From NCBI GenBank assembly GCA_025350445.1, contig JANXXV010000340.1:1-25436 (forward strand): a stretch of DNA of 25,436 bases, in the 5' to 3' direction. The position numbers and the translations under genes are program-made. Positions 14,393 to 23,170 of the stretch are shown here, piece after piece (within the stretch, counting starts at the first letter, position 1; each line of letters begins with the position of its first letter). The notes beneath the pieces were generated by a model. The model saw only the letters and a program-made list of their open reading frames with translations, was not told the origin of the DNA and made no database searches. This stretch comes from Bryobacteraceae bacterium (GTDB lineage Bacteria > Acidobacteriota > Terriglobia > Bryobacterales > Bryobacteraceae).

Positions 14393-16321
14393 ATGGCCGT
14401 CCCGACCAAGATCCTGAACTCGAAGCAGTTTTTCTCCCGCCACGGAGTGCTTTCAAAATGGCATCCGAACTACGAGCACCGGCTCGGCCAGTTGCAGATG
14501 GCGGAGGCGGTGGAATCCGCACTGGCGGACAAGCAACATCTGATTGTGGAAGCGGGGACGGGGACAGGCAAGACGCTGGCGTACTTGATTCCGGCGATTC
14601 TTTCCGGCAAGCGGGTAATCATCTCTACGGGAACGAAGAATCTGCAGGAGCAGTTGTTCTACAAGGACATTCCATTCTTACAGAAGCACCTGCCGTCACC
14701 CATCGCGGTCTGTTACATGAAAGGGCGCGGTAACTTTGCGTGCCGGCAAAAAATCTACGACGCCGAGAAGACGCCGGTACTGAGCGGCATGGAAGAAGTG
14801 GCCGATTTCGAGATCATCCGGGAGTGGGAGAAGACCACGCTTACCGGCGATCGAGCTGAGATTAAGACCCTGCCCGAACAGAGTATGACGTGGGCCAAAC
14901 TGGACGCGCGGCGCGATTTATGCGCTGGAGCGAAATGCCCGCAGTTCGACCGCTGCTTTCTTACGCTGATGCACCAGCGCGCGGTGGAAAGCAACATCAT
15001 CATCGTGAACCATCACCTGTTCTTCGCCGACCTTGCGCTGCGCGAGGAAGATTTTGGTTCCATTATTCCCGAATACGCGGCGGTGATTTTCGATGAGGCG
15101 CATGAGATTGAAGATATCGCCGGCCAATACTTTGGTGTCTCGGTTAGCAGCCACCAGTTGCACGATTTAACGCGCGACGTGGCGGCGCTGGCGCGTGTAA
15201 AGAAGTTTGGCGGTGTGGAGCTTGACGAGATTTTGAACGTCGCCGGGCAGGCAGCGGACATGTTCTTCGTACTCTTCGGCATGTCTGAGGGCCGCACCGG
15301 CTTTCGCGAACATGAGGCTTTCCGCGAAAAGTACGAAGAGCAATATCACAACTTTCTGCGCGCCATTGAGTTGATCGGCCTGCAGTTGCAGTCGATCAAG
15401 AATGCCCCCGAAGAAGTGAATCCGCTGTACAGAAGGAGCCGCGAGTATTCCGAAAAGTTGCGTTTTTGGATGGAGATGGCCGAGAAATCTTTCGTGTACT
15501 GGATAGAGCGGCGCGGACGGGGGCTCTTTCTACAAGCCACTCCGATTGATGTTTCTTCGCATTTGCGACAGAAGCTATTTAGCACCGTGCACAGCGTGAT
15601 TCTAACTTCCGCCACGCTGGCCGTGGCTGGAAAGTTCGAGTTCACAGAAACGCGGCTGGGATTGAAGAATGCGCGGACGCTGATTGTGGACGGACAGTTC
15701 GACTATCAGAAACAGGCGCTGCTGTACGTTCCACAGCATCTGCCGGACCCTCGCAGTCCGGTGTTCTTCAGGGCCGCGGCGGAGGAGATCGTCAAGATTC
15801 TGAACCACAGCCGCGGGCGCGCGTTTGTGCTGTTCACCAGCTATCAGCAAATGCGCATGGTTCACGATCTGGTATCCATGGAGATTGAATACCCAACGCT
15901 GCTGCAAGGCACCGGGCCGCGAAGCGCGCTGCTGGAAGAGTTCCGCGGCACTCCGAATTGCGTGCTGTTCGCGACGTCTTCTTTCTGGCAGGGCGTCGAT
16001 GTGCAGGGGGAACAGTTAAGCTGCGTGATCATCGACAAGCTTCCGTTCGCGGTGCCAAGCGATCCGGTGGTGGAGGCGCGCGTGACCAGTATCCGCCAGG
16101 AAGGAGGCAATCCGTTTTACGACTACCAGATTCCACAGGCCGCGCTGGCTTTGAAGCAAGGTTTCGGCCGCCTGATTCGCAGCCGCTCAGACCGGGGCGT
16201 GCTGGTTATGCTCGATAATAGGATCACGAAGCAGCGTTACGGACAGGTGTTCTTCGATAGCCTTCCAGACTACGCTTTCACAACGGAGATAGAAGACGTG
16301 GAGAAATTTTTCGATGTATGA
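14393..16321 (+). CDS. dinG: DinG/XPD-family superfamily 2 DNA helicase
   Basis: This 642-aa helicase has Walker A AGTGTGKT (K60), Walker B DEAH (234-237), STGTKNLQEQL (motif Ia region) and, near the C-terminus, the motif VI-like stretch QGFGRLIRSRSDRG. Four cysteines, C117, C177, C182 and C188 (GNFACRQK, then LCAGAKCPQFDRC), match the iron-sulfur cluster of XPD/DinG helicases. These unwind 5'-3' duplexes, R-loops or D-loops during repair. Its ATG directly follows the preceding TAA (TAAATG), so translation is likely coupled. It overlaps queD by 8 bp. DinG versus YoaA cannot be separated here. Confidence 0.92.
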   Translation: MAVPTKILNSKQFFSRHGVLSKWHPNYEHRLGQLQMAEAVESALADKQHLIVEAGTGTGKTLAYLIPAILSGKRVIISTGTKNLQEQLFYKDIPFLQKHLPSPIAVCYMKGRGNFACRQKIYDAEKTPVLSGMEEVADFEIIREWEKTTLTGDRAEIKTLPEQSMTWAKLDARRDLCAGAKCPQFDRCFLTLMHQRAVESNIIIVNHHLFFADLALREEDFGSIIPEYAAVIFDEAHEIEDIAGQYFGVSVSSHQLHDLTRDVAALARVKKFGGVELDEILNVAGQAADMFFVLFGMSEGRTGFREHEAFREKYEEQYHNFLRAIELIGLQLQSIKNAPEEVNPLYRRSREYSEKLRFWMEMAEKSFVYWIERRGRGLFLQATPIDVSSHLRQKLFSTVHSVILTSATLAVAGKFEFTETRLGLKNARTLIVDGQFDYQKQALLYVPQHLPDPRSPVFFRAAAEEIVKILNHSRGRAFVLFTSYQQMRMVHDLVSMEIEYPTLLQGTGPRSALLEEFRGTPNCVLFATSSFWQGVDVQGEQLSCVIIDKLPFAVPSDPVVEARVTSIRQEGGNPFYDYQIPQAALALKQGFGRLIRSRSDRGVLVMLDNRITKQRYGQVFFDSLPDYAFTTEIEDVEKFFDV

Positions 16322-16667
16322 AGTGATTGTAGAGCAGACGTTCGCGGCCGCCCATGCCTTGCGGAACTATCACGGAAACTGCGAGAAAACGCACGGACAC
16401 AATTTCCGGGTGGAGATTACGGTGGTTGGCAATGCGGTGGATCAAGCCGGGATGCTGGTGGACTTTCTGGACCTTAAGCGTCACATGGATACAGTGGTGA
16501 TGCGTTTGGACCACACCTTTCTGAACGAGATTGAGCCGTTCACAACGGTAAGCCCTTCGGCGGAGAACATCGCGAAACATTTATATGAGGAGATGGGAAA
16601 GCTCACGCCAGTGGCTCGAGTGAGGGTTTGGGAAACGAACGAGATGAGCGCGGTTTACTATGAATAA
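16314..16667 (+). CDS. queD: 6-carboxytetrahydropterin synthase / PTPS-family enzyme
   Basis: This 117-aa T-fold enzyme has the zinc triad H14, H27 and H29 (AAAHALR; KTHGHNF), catalytic C23, the D66-H67 pair (RLDHTFLN) and the substrate-anchoring E107 (WETNEMSA). It converts 7,8-dihydroneopterin triphosphate to 6-carboxy-tetrahydropterin, the second step toward queuosine. The CxxxTHGH spacing (C23 to H27) is that of QueD-type proteins rather than the PTPS-III type. No other que genes are in view, so a pterin role is a minor alternative. It overlaps the helicase by 8 bp and the DinB-fold gene by 8 bp. Confidence 0.9.
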   Translation: MYEVIVEQTFAAAHALRNYHGNCEKTHGHNFRVEITVVGNAVDQAGMLVDFLDLKRHMDTVVMRLDHTFLNEIEPFTTVSPSAENIAKHLYEEMGKLTPVARVRVWETNEMSAVYYE

Positions 16668-17169
16668 TCCCTACGCAAAGAATCTTGCGGCAATAGGCGA
16701 TCGCGATCCGGTGAGTGTGCTGGAGACTACGGTGGATCGCTTGGCGGCGTTGACTGCGGGCTTGAGTGCGGAACAGCTTGCCGCGCCCATCGCGCCCGGA
16801 AAGTGGTCCATCCACGAAATCGTTGCGCACTTGGCGGATCTGGAACTGGTGACTTCCGCCCGCTGCCGCTGGATCTTATTTCAGGACAATCCAACGCTGA
16901 TCGGTTACGATCAGGATCCGTGGATCGACGGCTGGCGGCGCGAACAGGAGCCGTTTCTGGAAACTCTTCAGCGGCTTCGGGTGTTGCGGCAAGCGCAGCT
17001 TCGTCTGTTCCGGAAATGTTCCGAAGCGGAGCTTGAGCGGACCGCGACTCATCAGGACCTGGGGCCGGTTACGCTGGGGCTTTTGCGTTCGCTGGTTGCC
17101 GGGCACGACTTGCATCACCTGCAGCAACTTGGACTAACCCATGGGCAAAGTAAATCGGCAAACGATTGA
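16660..17169 (+). CDS. DinB/YfiT-fold putative metal-dependent enzyme
   Basis: This 169-aa four-helix protein has the family opening GKWSIHEIVAHLADLE, which supplies H57, and the closing AGHDLHHLQQL, which supplies H149 and H153. Together these form the usual three-His nickel/zinc site of the DinB superfamily. Family members include thiol-dependent transferases and damage-inducible proteins with unclear reactions. Despite sitting two genes after a DinG-type helicase, nothing here shows DNA-damage control. It overlaps queD by 8 bp and the DUF4188 gene by 29 bp. Confidence 0.85.
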   Translation: MNNPYAKNLAAIGDRDPVSVLETTVDRLAALTAGLSAEQLAAPIAPGKWSIHEIVAHLADLELVTSARCRWILFQDNPTLIGYDQDPWIDGWRREQEPFLETLQRLRVLRQAQLRLFRKCSEAELERTATHQDLGPVTLGLLRSLVAGHDLHHLQQLGLTHGQSKSAND

Positions 17170-17644
17170 TCTCTCCGGCTTTCCGAACCTGGTGGTGATC
17201 TACCTGGGCATGCGCGTGAACGCGCTGACGGGGTTGAAGACAGCGTTTCGATTGGGTCCGCAAATCGCGAGCAGTGCCGCATCCAAACCGGATGGTTTAC
17301 TCCTTCATGAAGACATACTCTGGGGCTTGTTTCCGCCTCATGTCGGCATGCGGCAATACTGGCGCGATTTCGAATCGCTGGAAGTTTGGACGCGATCTGA
17401 ACCGCACCGCACCTGGTGGACCAACTTTCTGCGGAATTCCGGAGGCACCGGATTCTGGCATGAGACCTATTCACGACAGGGCGTTTTTGAGGCGATCTAC
17501 GACGACCTGCCGGTGCCCGTCGGGATGATGAAATTCGCGCCGGTCAAACAAGCACGTGGACCAATGTTCTCCGCACGCGACCGTGCCGGCATGAAGGGCG
17601 GCGCAGATTCGCCGGTGCCGGAACGCGATCTCTACGGTAGTTAA
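17141..17644 (+). CDS. DUF4188 family protein (heme/monooxygenase-like)
   Basis: This 167-aa protein resembles the DUF4188 family: VVIYLGMRVNALTGLKTAF near the start, then GLLLHEDILWG, RQYWRDFESLEVWTRSEPH, RTWWTNFLRN and TGFWHETYSRQG, with VYDD-like AIYDDLPVPVGMMKFAP. The family is related by fold to dimeric alpha-beta barrel monooxygenases and aldoxime dehydratases; its reaction is not established. It starts inside the DinB-fold gene (29-bp overlap). It ends the rightward run, one base from the stop of the convergent DUF1501 gene, with no room for a separate terminator. Confidence 0.75.
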   Translation: MGKVNRQTIDLSGFPNLVVIYLGMRVNALTGLKTAFRLGPQIASSAASKPDGLLLHEDILWGLFPPHVGMRQYWRDFESLEVWTRSEPHRTWWTNFLRNSGGTGFWHETYSRQGVFEAIYDDLPVPVGMMKFAPVKQARGPMFSARDRAGMKGGADSPVPERDLYGS

Positions 17645-17645
17645 G

Positions 17646-19037
17646 TCAGGCGAGCGCCTTTTCAATCACGTTGCCGCGCACACCGGTCAAGCGCTGATTA
17701 AATCCCTGGTAGAAGTACGTCAGCTTCGTGTGGTCCAGCCCCATGATGCGAAGGATGGTCGCGTGCAAATCCGAAACATGCCACGGGTCTTCCACGGCCT
17801 TGAAGCCAAGCTCATCGGTTGAGCCAATCGCTTGCCCGCCCTTCACGCCGCCGCCGGCCAGCCACATGCTGAAGCCGTGCCAATCGTGATCGCGGCCGAA
17901 TTTTCCGATACCTTCGCTGGTGGGCGTGCGGCCGAATTCCCCGCCCCACACCAGCAGCGTGTCGGCCCAAAGACCGGTACGTTTCAAATCGGCGATTAGC
18001 GCCCCAATCGGCTGATCGGTTTCCGCTGCGTGCAGTTTGTGATTCGAGATGCAGTCGTTGTGGCCGTCCCAGGTGTCCTCGATATGACCACCGCCGGAAT
18101 AGAGTTGCACGAAGCGGACGCCGCGTTCCAGCAGCCGCCGGGTGGTGAGGCATTTGCGCCCGAAGTCGGCCGTCACCTTCCGATCCAGCCCGTACATTTC
18201 GCGAGTGGCCGTGCTTTCCAGTTCCAGATTCACCGTCTCCGCGGCGGTGGTTTGCATGTTGTAGGCGAGCTCGTAGGACTTGATGCGCGCGGCGAGTTCC
18301 GATTCATCCGGGTGCAAGGATTCGTGCTGGTGATTCAGCTTGGCGAGCAGATCAAGAGACGTCCGCTGCTGCTTCGAAGTAACGCCTTCGGGCGTGGTGA
18401 GATCAAGCACCGGCGCGCCCGTGCTGCGGAACAGCGTTCCCTGATAAGCGGCGGGCATGTAACCGGCCGTCCAGTTGCTGGCGCCGCTGATGGGGCCCCC
18501 GCGCGGATCGGTCATCACCACGAAGCTGGGAAGGTTCTCATTCATCGCGCCCAACCCGTAGCTGAGCCAGGTTCCCAGGCACGGCTTGCCGATCAGCACG
18601 CTGCCGGTATTCATCTGCAGGCAGCCGGAGGCGTGCGCGGCGGTGTCTGTATACATTGACCGGATCACGCAAAGATCGTCGGCGTGTTTCGCGGTGTGCG
18701 GAAACAGGCTGCTGATTTCCAGACCGCTCTGGCCGTGCTTGGTGAACTCAAACGGCGACTGCATCAGATTGCCGATGGCGCGTCCGTTCGATCCGACGAC
18801 CGCATCGCCCTTGTACGGCGTGTTGTTGAATTTGGTGAGCGCGGGCTTGGGATCGAAGGTGTCCACCTGGCTGGGTGCGCCATTCATGAAGAGGAAGACG
18901 ACGCGCTTCGCCTTGGCCGGGAACTGCGTGGTGGCGGCGTTGGCCGCGAAGAAGCCATCGCGTGAGAGCAGGTCAATCAGCGCCAGCGCGGGAAAGCCGG
19001 CGCCCACTTTCGATAGAAATTTACGGCGGTTCGTCAT
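17646..19037 (-). CDS. DUF1501 family secreted sulfatase-like protein
   Basis: From ATG 19037 the protein has 463 aa. It begins MTNRRKFLSKVGAGFPALAL, a twin-arginine-like signal. The body follows the DUF1501 pattern: VVFLFMNGAPSQVDTFDPKP, GLEISSLFPHTAKHADDLCV, FVVMTDPRGGP, RGVRFVQLYSGGGHIEDTWDG and the C-terminal WGGEFGRTPTSEG, then GRDHDWHGFSMWLAGGGVKG and DLHATILRIMGLDH. The family has an alkaline-phosphatase/sulfatase-related fold and nearly always accompanies DUF1549/DUF1553 proteins, as here, one base downstream of that gene. The pair is common in Planctomycetes and Acidobacteria and is thought to act on external polysaccharides, without a proven reaction. An earlier ATG at 19055 lies within the upstream gene and adds non-signal residues. 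Confidence 0.9.
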   Translation of the reverse strand: MTNRRKFLSKVGAGFPALALIDLLSRDGFFAANAATTQFPAKAKRVVFLFMNGAPSQVDTFDPKPALTKFNNTPYKGDAVVGSNGRAIGNLMQSPFEFTKHGQSGLEISSLFPHTAKHADDLCVIRSMYTDTAAHASGCLQMNTGSVLIGKPCLGTWLSYGLGAMNENLPSFVVMTDPRGGPISGASNWTAGYMPAAYQGTLFRSTGAPVLDLTTPEGVTSKQQRTSLDLLAKLNHQHESLHPDESELAARIKSYELAYNMQTTAAETVNLELESTATREMYGLDRKVTADFGRKCLTTRRLLERGVRFVQLYSGGGHIEDTWDGHNDCISNHKLHAAETDQPIGALIADLKRTGLWADTLLVWGGEFGRTPTSEGIGKFGRDHDWHGFSMWLAGGGVKGGQAIGSTDELGFKAVEDPWHVSDLHATILRIMGLDHTKLTYFYQGFNQRLTGVRGNVIEKALA

Positions 19038-19038
19038 G

Positions 19039-21273
19039 TTAATCCGGATAGACAAATTCGTTGAGATTGAAAATCACGCGGCACATTTGCCGCACGGAAG
19101 ACGTTTTCAGAAATTCGAGCATCGTATTCGTTTCGGCCTTTGTTGGAGGACGCGCCAGGGCCAGCCGGTAAGCTAGTTCGATCGTCTTGGCGGGATCGGA
19201 ATTCCTGCCCAGGCGTTCCGCTAAATGATCGGCTTGCCGGTTCACAAAATCGCCGTTGAACAGAGTAAGTGCCTGCGTCGAGACCGAAGTATTCACGCGC
19301 TTGGCTGAGCTGCGCGACGTATCGCAGAAATCCAGAACCTCAAGCATCGGAACCACCATCGACCTTTTGATGAACGCGTAGATGGTCCGGCGCGACGCTT
19401 CTTCTTCCTCGGAATTGGTCCAGATTTTGTCAGGATCGCTGCTGCCTTCCAGCGCCGCTTTGGGAACAAACGGATACATGCTGGGTCCGTACATCTTGGT
19501 GTTGAGGCGGCCACTGACGGCGAGCATCGAATCGCGAATCGCCTCCACTTCCAAACGGGTGTACGGGAAGCGCCACAACAGCAGGTCGTCCGGGTCCCCG
19601 GCAGCATAAGTGGCGTTGCGCTGTTTGCTCATGCGGTACGTGTTACTGGCCATGATGAGCCGGTGCAGCTTCTTTATGGACCACCCATTCTCTATAAACC
19701 AATTCGCCAGATAGTCGAGAAGTTCCGGATGACTGGGCTTCTGGCCCATCACGCCGAAATCGCTGGGAGTGCGCACCAGGCCCTCGCCGAAGTGGAACTG
19801 CCAGATGCGGTTCACAATCACGCGCGCCACCACCGGATTGTCAGGGCTCACCAGCCAGCGCGCCAACCCTAACCTGGGCGTTTCAAACTCGGGCTGCTGC
19901 TTCACCAGAATGGCCGGGACAGCGGGCTGCACCTCCGGTCCGGGGTTCAAGGCGCTACCGCGAATCAGTAAATTGGTTTTGGGAAATGGCTTCGTTTCGT
20001 AGAGGTAGTAAGCTAGCGGCACGGCGGGCACCGCCGCGCGCAGAGTCTTCATCTCGCTCTCAAGATCCCGCACATCGTCCTTCGCTTTTTTCGCGGCAGC
20101 GATGCGCCCCTCCAGCGCGTCCACTTTGGCTCTATGTTCCAGATAGACTGCGTTGTCCGCCGCGGAGCCCACGGGCAGGTCCAGTTCGGTGCGGCCGTTT
20201 CGCGGACGCTCCAGGCCGTTAAACACAGCTACCATGCTGTAGTAATCCTTCGCGGTCAGCGGCTCAAACTTGTGATTGTGGCAGCGCGCGCAGCCCAGTG
20301 TCAGGCCCAGGTAGACCTGCGATGTTGTGCTTACAATGTCATCGAGCTGATCGAAGCGGTCGGTCTTCGGATCGGAAGGCTCGTCGTCCCAGGGGCCAAG
20401 CCGGTTGTAGCCGGTGGCGATGATGGTTTCCGGCGAAGCATCACGAAGCTGATCGCCCGCGAGTTGCTCCAGCGTGAACCGGTTGAATGGTTTGTCATCA
20501 TTGAACGCGTGGATCACATAGTCGCGATAGCGCCAGGCCGACGGCTTGGTGGCGTCGCGTTCATAACCGTTCGTCTCGGCGAAGCGAACAAGGTCCAGCC
20601 AGTGCCGCGCCCAACGTTCGCCGTAGGTGGGCCGGGCGAGAAGTTCCTCCACCAGACGGTTCAAATCCTGACTCTTCAGAAACGCCTCTTGCTCGGCAAG
20701 CGTTGGCGGAAGGCCAGTGAGATCGAGATACGTACGCCGCATCAGCTGCCGTGGACTTGCCTCCGCGGCCGGCTTCCAACCGCGGGCTTCCAGCTTCGCC
20801 AGCACGAACGCATCAATCGGATTACGCACCCAAACGAGATTCTTCACCATTGGCGGCATCACTCTGCCGCGTGGCTGAAAGGCCCAGTGGTCGCGTCCTG
20901 ATTTCTTCGCGGGCTCCGCCGCGGCGGTTGATTCGTCCGGCCATGCGGCGCCCTTGTCGATCCACGCAGCAATGATCGCGATCTGTTCCGTGGAAAGCCG
21001 GTCACCGGCCGGCGGCATCACGGTTTTCGCATTCGCGCCTGAAATGTACTTCACCAGCAAGCTGTCTTTGCTGTTGCCCGGAACTATCGCGGGCACGCCG
21101 GAACCGCCGCCGCGAAGCGCGTCCGCTTTTTGATCCAGGCGGAACCCGCTCATGTGCATCTTGCCGCCGTGGCACCCATAGCACCGCTTAGCGAAGATGG
21201 GCTGCACCTCGCGAGCGTAGTCCTGCGCGGCGAGCGTCGCGGCGAATAGCAGTAATCCGGCTGTCAGTTTCAC
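19039..21273 (-). CDS. Secreted cytochrome C-type / DUF1549 / DUF1553 protein (PSD1-type)
   Basis: This 744-aa exported protein has a signal peptide (about residues 1-16) and a cytochrome-type haem site C31-x-x-C34-H35 (RCYGCHGG), with VMPPAGDRLS supplying a likely axial Met. DUF1549 follows (about residues 145-350: VRNPIDAFVLAKLEARGW, RRTYLDLTGLPPT, RWARHWLDLVRFAETNGYE), then DUF1553 (about 460-720: RLGLARWLVSPDNPVVARV, VNRIWQFHFGEGLVRTPSDF, FCDTSRSSAKRVNTSVSTQA). Its order and length are those of the planctomycete-type PSCyt1-DUF1549-DUF1553 proteins. An outer or periplasmic location is expected. It is the first gene of the pair with DUF1501 and diverges from the APH-fold gene. Confidence 0.92.
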   Translation of the reverse strand: MKLTAGLLLFAATLAAQDYAREVQPIFAKRCYGCHGGKMHMSGFRLDQKADALRGGGSGVPAIVPGNSKDSLLVKYISGANAKTVMPPAGDRLSTEQIAIIAAWIDKGAAWPDESTAAAEPAKKSGRDHWAFQPRGRVMPPMVKNLVWVRNPIDAFVLAKLEARGWKPAAEASPRQLMRRTYLDLTGLPPTLAEQEAFLKSQDLNRLVEELLARPTYGERWARHWLDLVRFAETNGYERDATKPSAWRYRDYVIHAFNDDKPFNRFTLEQLAGDQLRDASPETIIATGYNRLGPWDDEPSDPKTDRFDQLDDIVSTTSQVYLGLTLGCARCHNHKFEPLTAKDYYSMVAVFNGLERPRNGRTELDLPVGSAADNAVYLEHRAKVDALEGRIAAAKKAKDDVRDLESEMKTLRAAVPAVPLAYYLYETKPFPKTNLLIRGSALNPGPEVQPAVPAILVKQQPEFETPRLGLARWLVSPDNPVVARVIVNRIWQFHFGEGLVRTPSDFGVMGQKPSHPELLDYLANWFIENGWSIKKLHRLIMASNTYRMSKQRNATYAAGDPDDLLLWRFPYTRLEVEAIRDSMLAVSGRLNTKMYGPSMYPFVPKAALEGSSDPDKIWTNSEEEEASRRTIYAFIKRSMVVPMLEVLDFCDTSRSSAKRVNTSVSTQALTLFNGDFVNRQADHLAERLGRNSDPAKTIELAYRLALARPPTKAETNTMLEFLKTSSVRQMCRVIFNLNEFVYPD

Positions 21274-21278
21274 GTTGC

Positions 21279-21312
21279 AGCCATTTTATACTTCCTATCA
21301 GTCAAAATGGCT
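21279..21312. promoter_or_regulatory. 9-bp inverted repeat in a divergent intergenic gap
   Basis: AGCCATTTT (21279-21287) and AAAATGGCT (21304-21312) are perfect reverse complements separated by 16 bp. They fill most of the 41-bp gap between the divergent starts at 21273 and 21315. TATACT (21287-21292) may be a rightward -10 box. The placement suits a dimeric regulator's operator or a hairpin at the 5' end of the rightward message. Confidence 0.4.
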
Positions 21313-21314
21313 TA

Positions 21315-22316
21315 GTGCTCGAATTAGACGAATTGGCAACTCCGGCGTACATCGCGGAAAGTCTTGGAATTGACGCCGCATCCATCACTGCTTCTTCCCT
21401 TGGAGGCGGCATCAGCAATCACGTAGTTCTGGTGGAAACGCCGGAACTGCGCTTCGTGCTGAAGCAGTCTTTGCCGAAGCTGCGTGTCGAAGAAGACTGG
21501 TATTCCGACCGCGAACGTATTTTCCGCGAGTCCGGTTCGCTCTCAAAGTTGACCCCGCTTCTGCCGGATGGATGGCTGCCCAAAGTGCTGTTCGAAGATC
21601 GCCGTAACTTTGCTTATGCGATGACGGCCGCGCCCGCCAGCGCCGTAACGTGGAAGGATCAATTAATGGCGGGCGTAGCCGATCCGGCGATTGCTGAAAA
21701 GGTCGCGCTCATCCAAGCGGCAATCATGCAAGTGAGCTGGCATTCGCAAGAATGGGCTGCGGAGTTCGGGGACTTGACGGCATTCCATCAGCTTCGTCTG
21801 AATCCGTATTACGAAGTTACGGCTACGCGGCACCCGGATCTCGCGGGCAAATTCAGAAGCGCGATTGATCGATGCACCAGGCAGGCGGTTTGTCTGGTGC
21901 ACGGCGACTGGAGCCCGAAGAACATGATGGTGGATTCCGGCTCCGTAACGGCCATCGATTTTGAAGTGATCCATTTTGGCGATCCGTCGTTCGATTCGGC
22001 GTTTCTGTTGAATCACCTGGTGCTGAAGGCATTTCATCGGCCCGCCGATACAGTGCGATATCAACAGGCTGCGGAGGCTTACTGGAATGCGCTGTTGCAG
22101 TCCGTCCCGCAGGCTGCGGCAATTCTGAAATCGGGCACGTTCGAACAGCTCCCGTTGTTGCTGCTGGCGCGAATCGACGGGAAGTCTCCGGCGGAGTACA
22201 TTCAAGATCCCGCGACGAAGCAGAGTATCCGGCAGTTTGCGCGGAGCCTTCTGGATGAGCCCGCGACGAGGCCCAGTGAGGTTTTCGAACGTCTTTCGAA
22301 GCTGCGGCATAGGTAA
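21315..22316 (+). CDS. APH-fold small-molecule kinase/phosphotransferase
   Basis: This 333-aa protein has the protein-kinase-like phosphotransferase motifs: a glycine-rich GGGISNHVVLV, lysine K50 (RFVLKQSL), the catalytic loop VHGDWSPKNMMV (D198, N203) and the metal-binding AIDFEVIHFGDPSFDSAF (D215). The style resembles 5-methylthioribose kinase and fructosamine- or choline-kinase-like members rather than true aminoglycoside resistance enzymes. The substrate cannot be read from the sequence. The start is GTG 21315 because the nearby ATG at 21307 meets a stop within two codons; no clear Shine-Dalgarno is present. It stands alone, divergent from the DUF1549/1553 gene. Confidence 0.85.
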   Translation: MLELDELATPAYIAESLGIDAASITASSLGGGISNHVVLVETPELRFVLKQSLPKLRVEEDWYSDRERIFRESGSLSKLTPLLPDGWLPKVLFEDRRNFAYAMTAAPASAVTWKDQLMAGVADPAIAEKVALIQAAIMQVSWHSQEWAAEFGDLTAFHQLRLNPYYEVTATRHPDLAGKFRSAIDRCTRQAVCLVHGDWSPKNMMVDSGSVTAIDFEVIHFGDPSFDSAFLLNHLVLKAFHRPADTVRYQQAAEAYWNALLQSVPQAAAILKSGTFEQLPLLLLARIDGKSPAEYIQDPATKQSIRQFARSLLDEPATRPSEVFERLSKLRHR

Positions 22317-22360
22317 AACAATCCGCGGGTGACTTGTCTAGCGCCTCACAGAGAGGATTG

Positions 22361-23170
22361 CTACACCCCATGCCCGGTGAAGCGCGCAACTTCGCCGATC
22401 GGGACCATAAAGCCGAACGAGGAAGAAGCACCGGCACCCAACGTGAAGCCTGTCTCCACGAAAGTCTGAACACCGCTCGGAAGACCGGCAATAAAGAAAA
22501 CTTGCAAGATGTTACGAGTGGAAGGCCCACCGCCAAGCGAGGTCCAATGGGCGGGACCGGCAAAGATTCCAACCGGGACGGGTTTGATGGTCGCAAAATC
22601 GGTGAATGGCCCCGAGAACGTTCCGACGACTGGCACCTTGGGAAGCCCGAAGCCGGCTCCAACGCCTGCATAGCGATATTTGAGGCCGAGGTTATTCTTG
22701 ATGTCCCAGATGCGGAAAAAGAGCACGTCTCCGGCAACGCCCGCACCGGCATTCAAGCCTCCGATAAACCTGATGCGGAAATTGCTGCTCACGGGCGAAG
22801 GGGCTGGGCCGGGTGGAATTGGTATATCAGGAGGAAAAAACGGCCCGTCGTTGGGACCCAAAGGCCCAATCTGGCGAGCTGTTCGGTTGAGACGGGCAAG
22901 CGTCATCCCGCCGGGATCGACGTGTCCGTCCACCGAGAGACGAGGAGTGTGGCCCAGGGTATTCTGCACCTGTTGAAATTTCAAGATGGCTTGGTAGAGT
23001 TCCAACGGCGAGGCATGCGCCCGCAGCGGGTTGTTGCTCCTGCCACCTTCCGCAGCGCCGGACAGGTTCAGAAGTTTAGTAATAGTGGCTACGTCGGCGG
23101 GCAGGTTGTAACAATTCTTCTTGCCGTTATCGTGCATGCCAACGGAAGCTTGGATGGTATCGTCAGGCAT
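22361..23170 (-). CDS. Peptidoglycan-binding-like N-terminus with unknown beta-rich C-terminus
   Basis: From ATG 23170, with AAGGG eight bases upstream, this is a 269-aa protein. Residues about 7-95 look like a peptidoglycan-binding-like module: SVGMHDNGKKNCYNLPADVA, then ITKLLN, AILKFQQVQN and VDGHVDPGGMTLARLN. That matches the pattern of an N-terminal VG(x)GGxNxxxDV start, a helix, an FQ helix and a VDPGG turn. A Pro/Gly linker (about 101-125) leads to a Gly-rich, beta-like 140-residue domain (FRIRFIGGLNAGAGVAGDVL; ETGFTLGAGASSSFGF). No signal peptide is evident. Similar N-terminal modules occur in contractile-injection and type VI-linked proteins, so a cell-wall or particle-delivered role is possible but unproven. 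The open frame upstream of 23170 lacks conserved character. Confidence 0.65.
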   Translation of the reverse strand: MPDDTIQASVGMHDNGKKNCYNLPADVATITKLLNLSGAAEGGRSNNPLRAHASPLELYQAILKFQQVQNTLGHTPRLSVDGHVDPGGMTLARLNRTARQIGPLGPNDGPFFPPDIPIPPGPAPSPVSSNFRIRFIGGLNAGAGVAGDVLFFRIWDIKNNLGLKYRYAGVGAGFGLPKVPVVGTFSGPFTDFATIKPVPVGIFAGPAHWTSLGGGPSTRNILQVFFIAGLPSGVQTFVETGFTLGAGASSSFGFMVPIGEVARFTGHGV

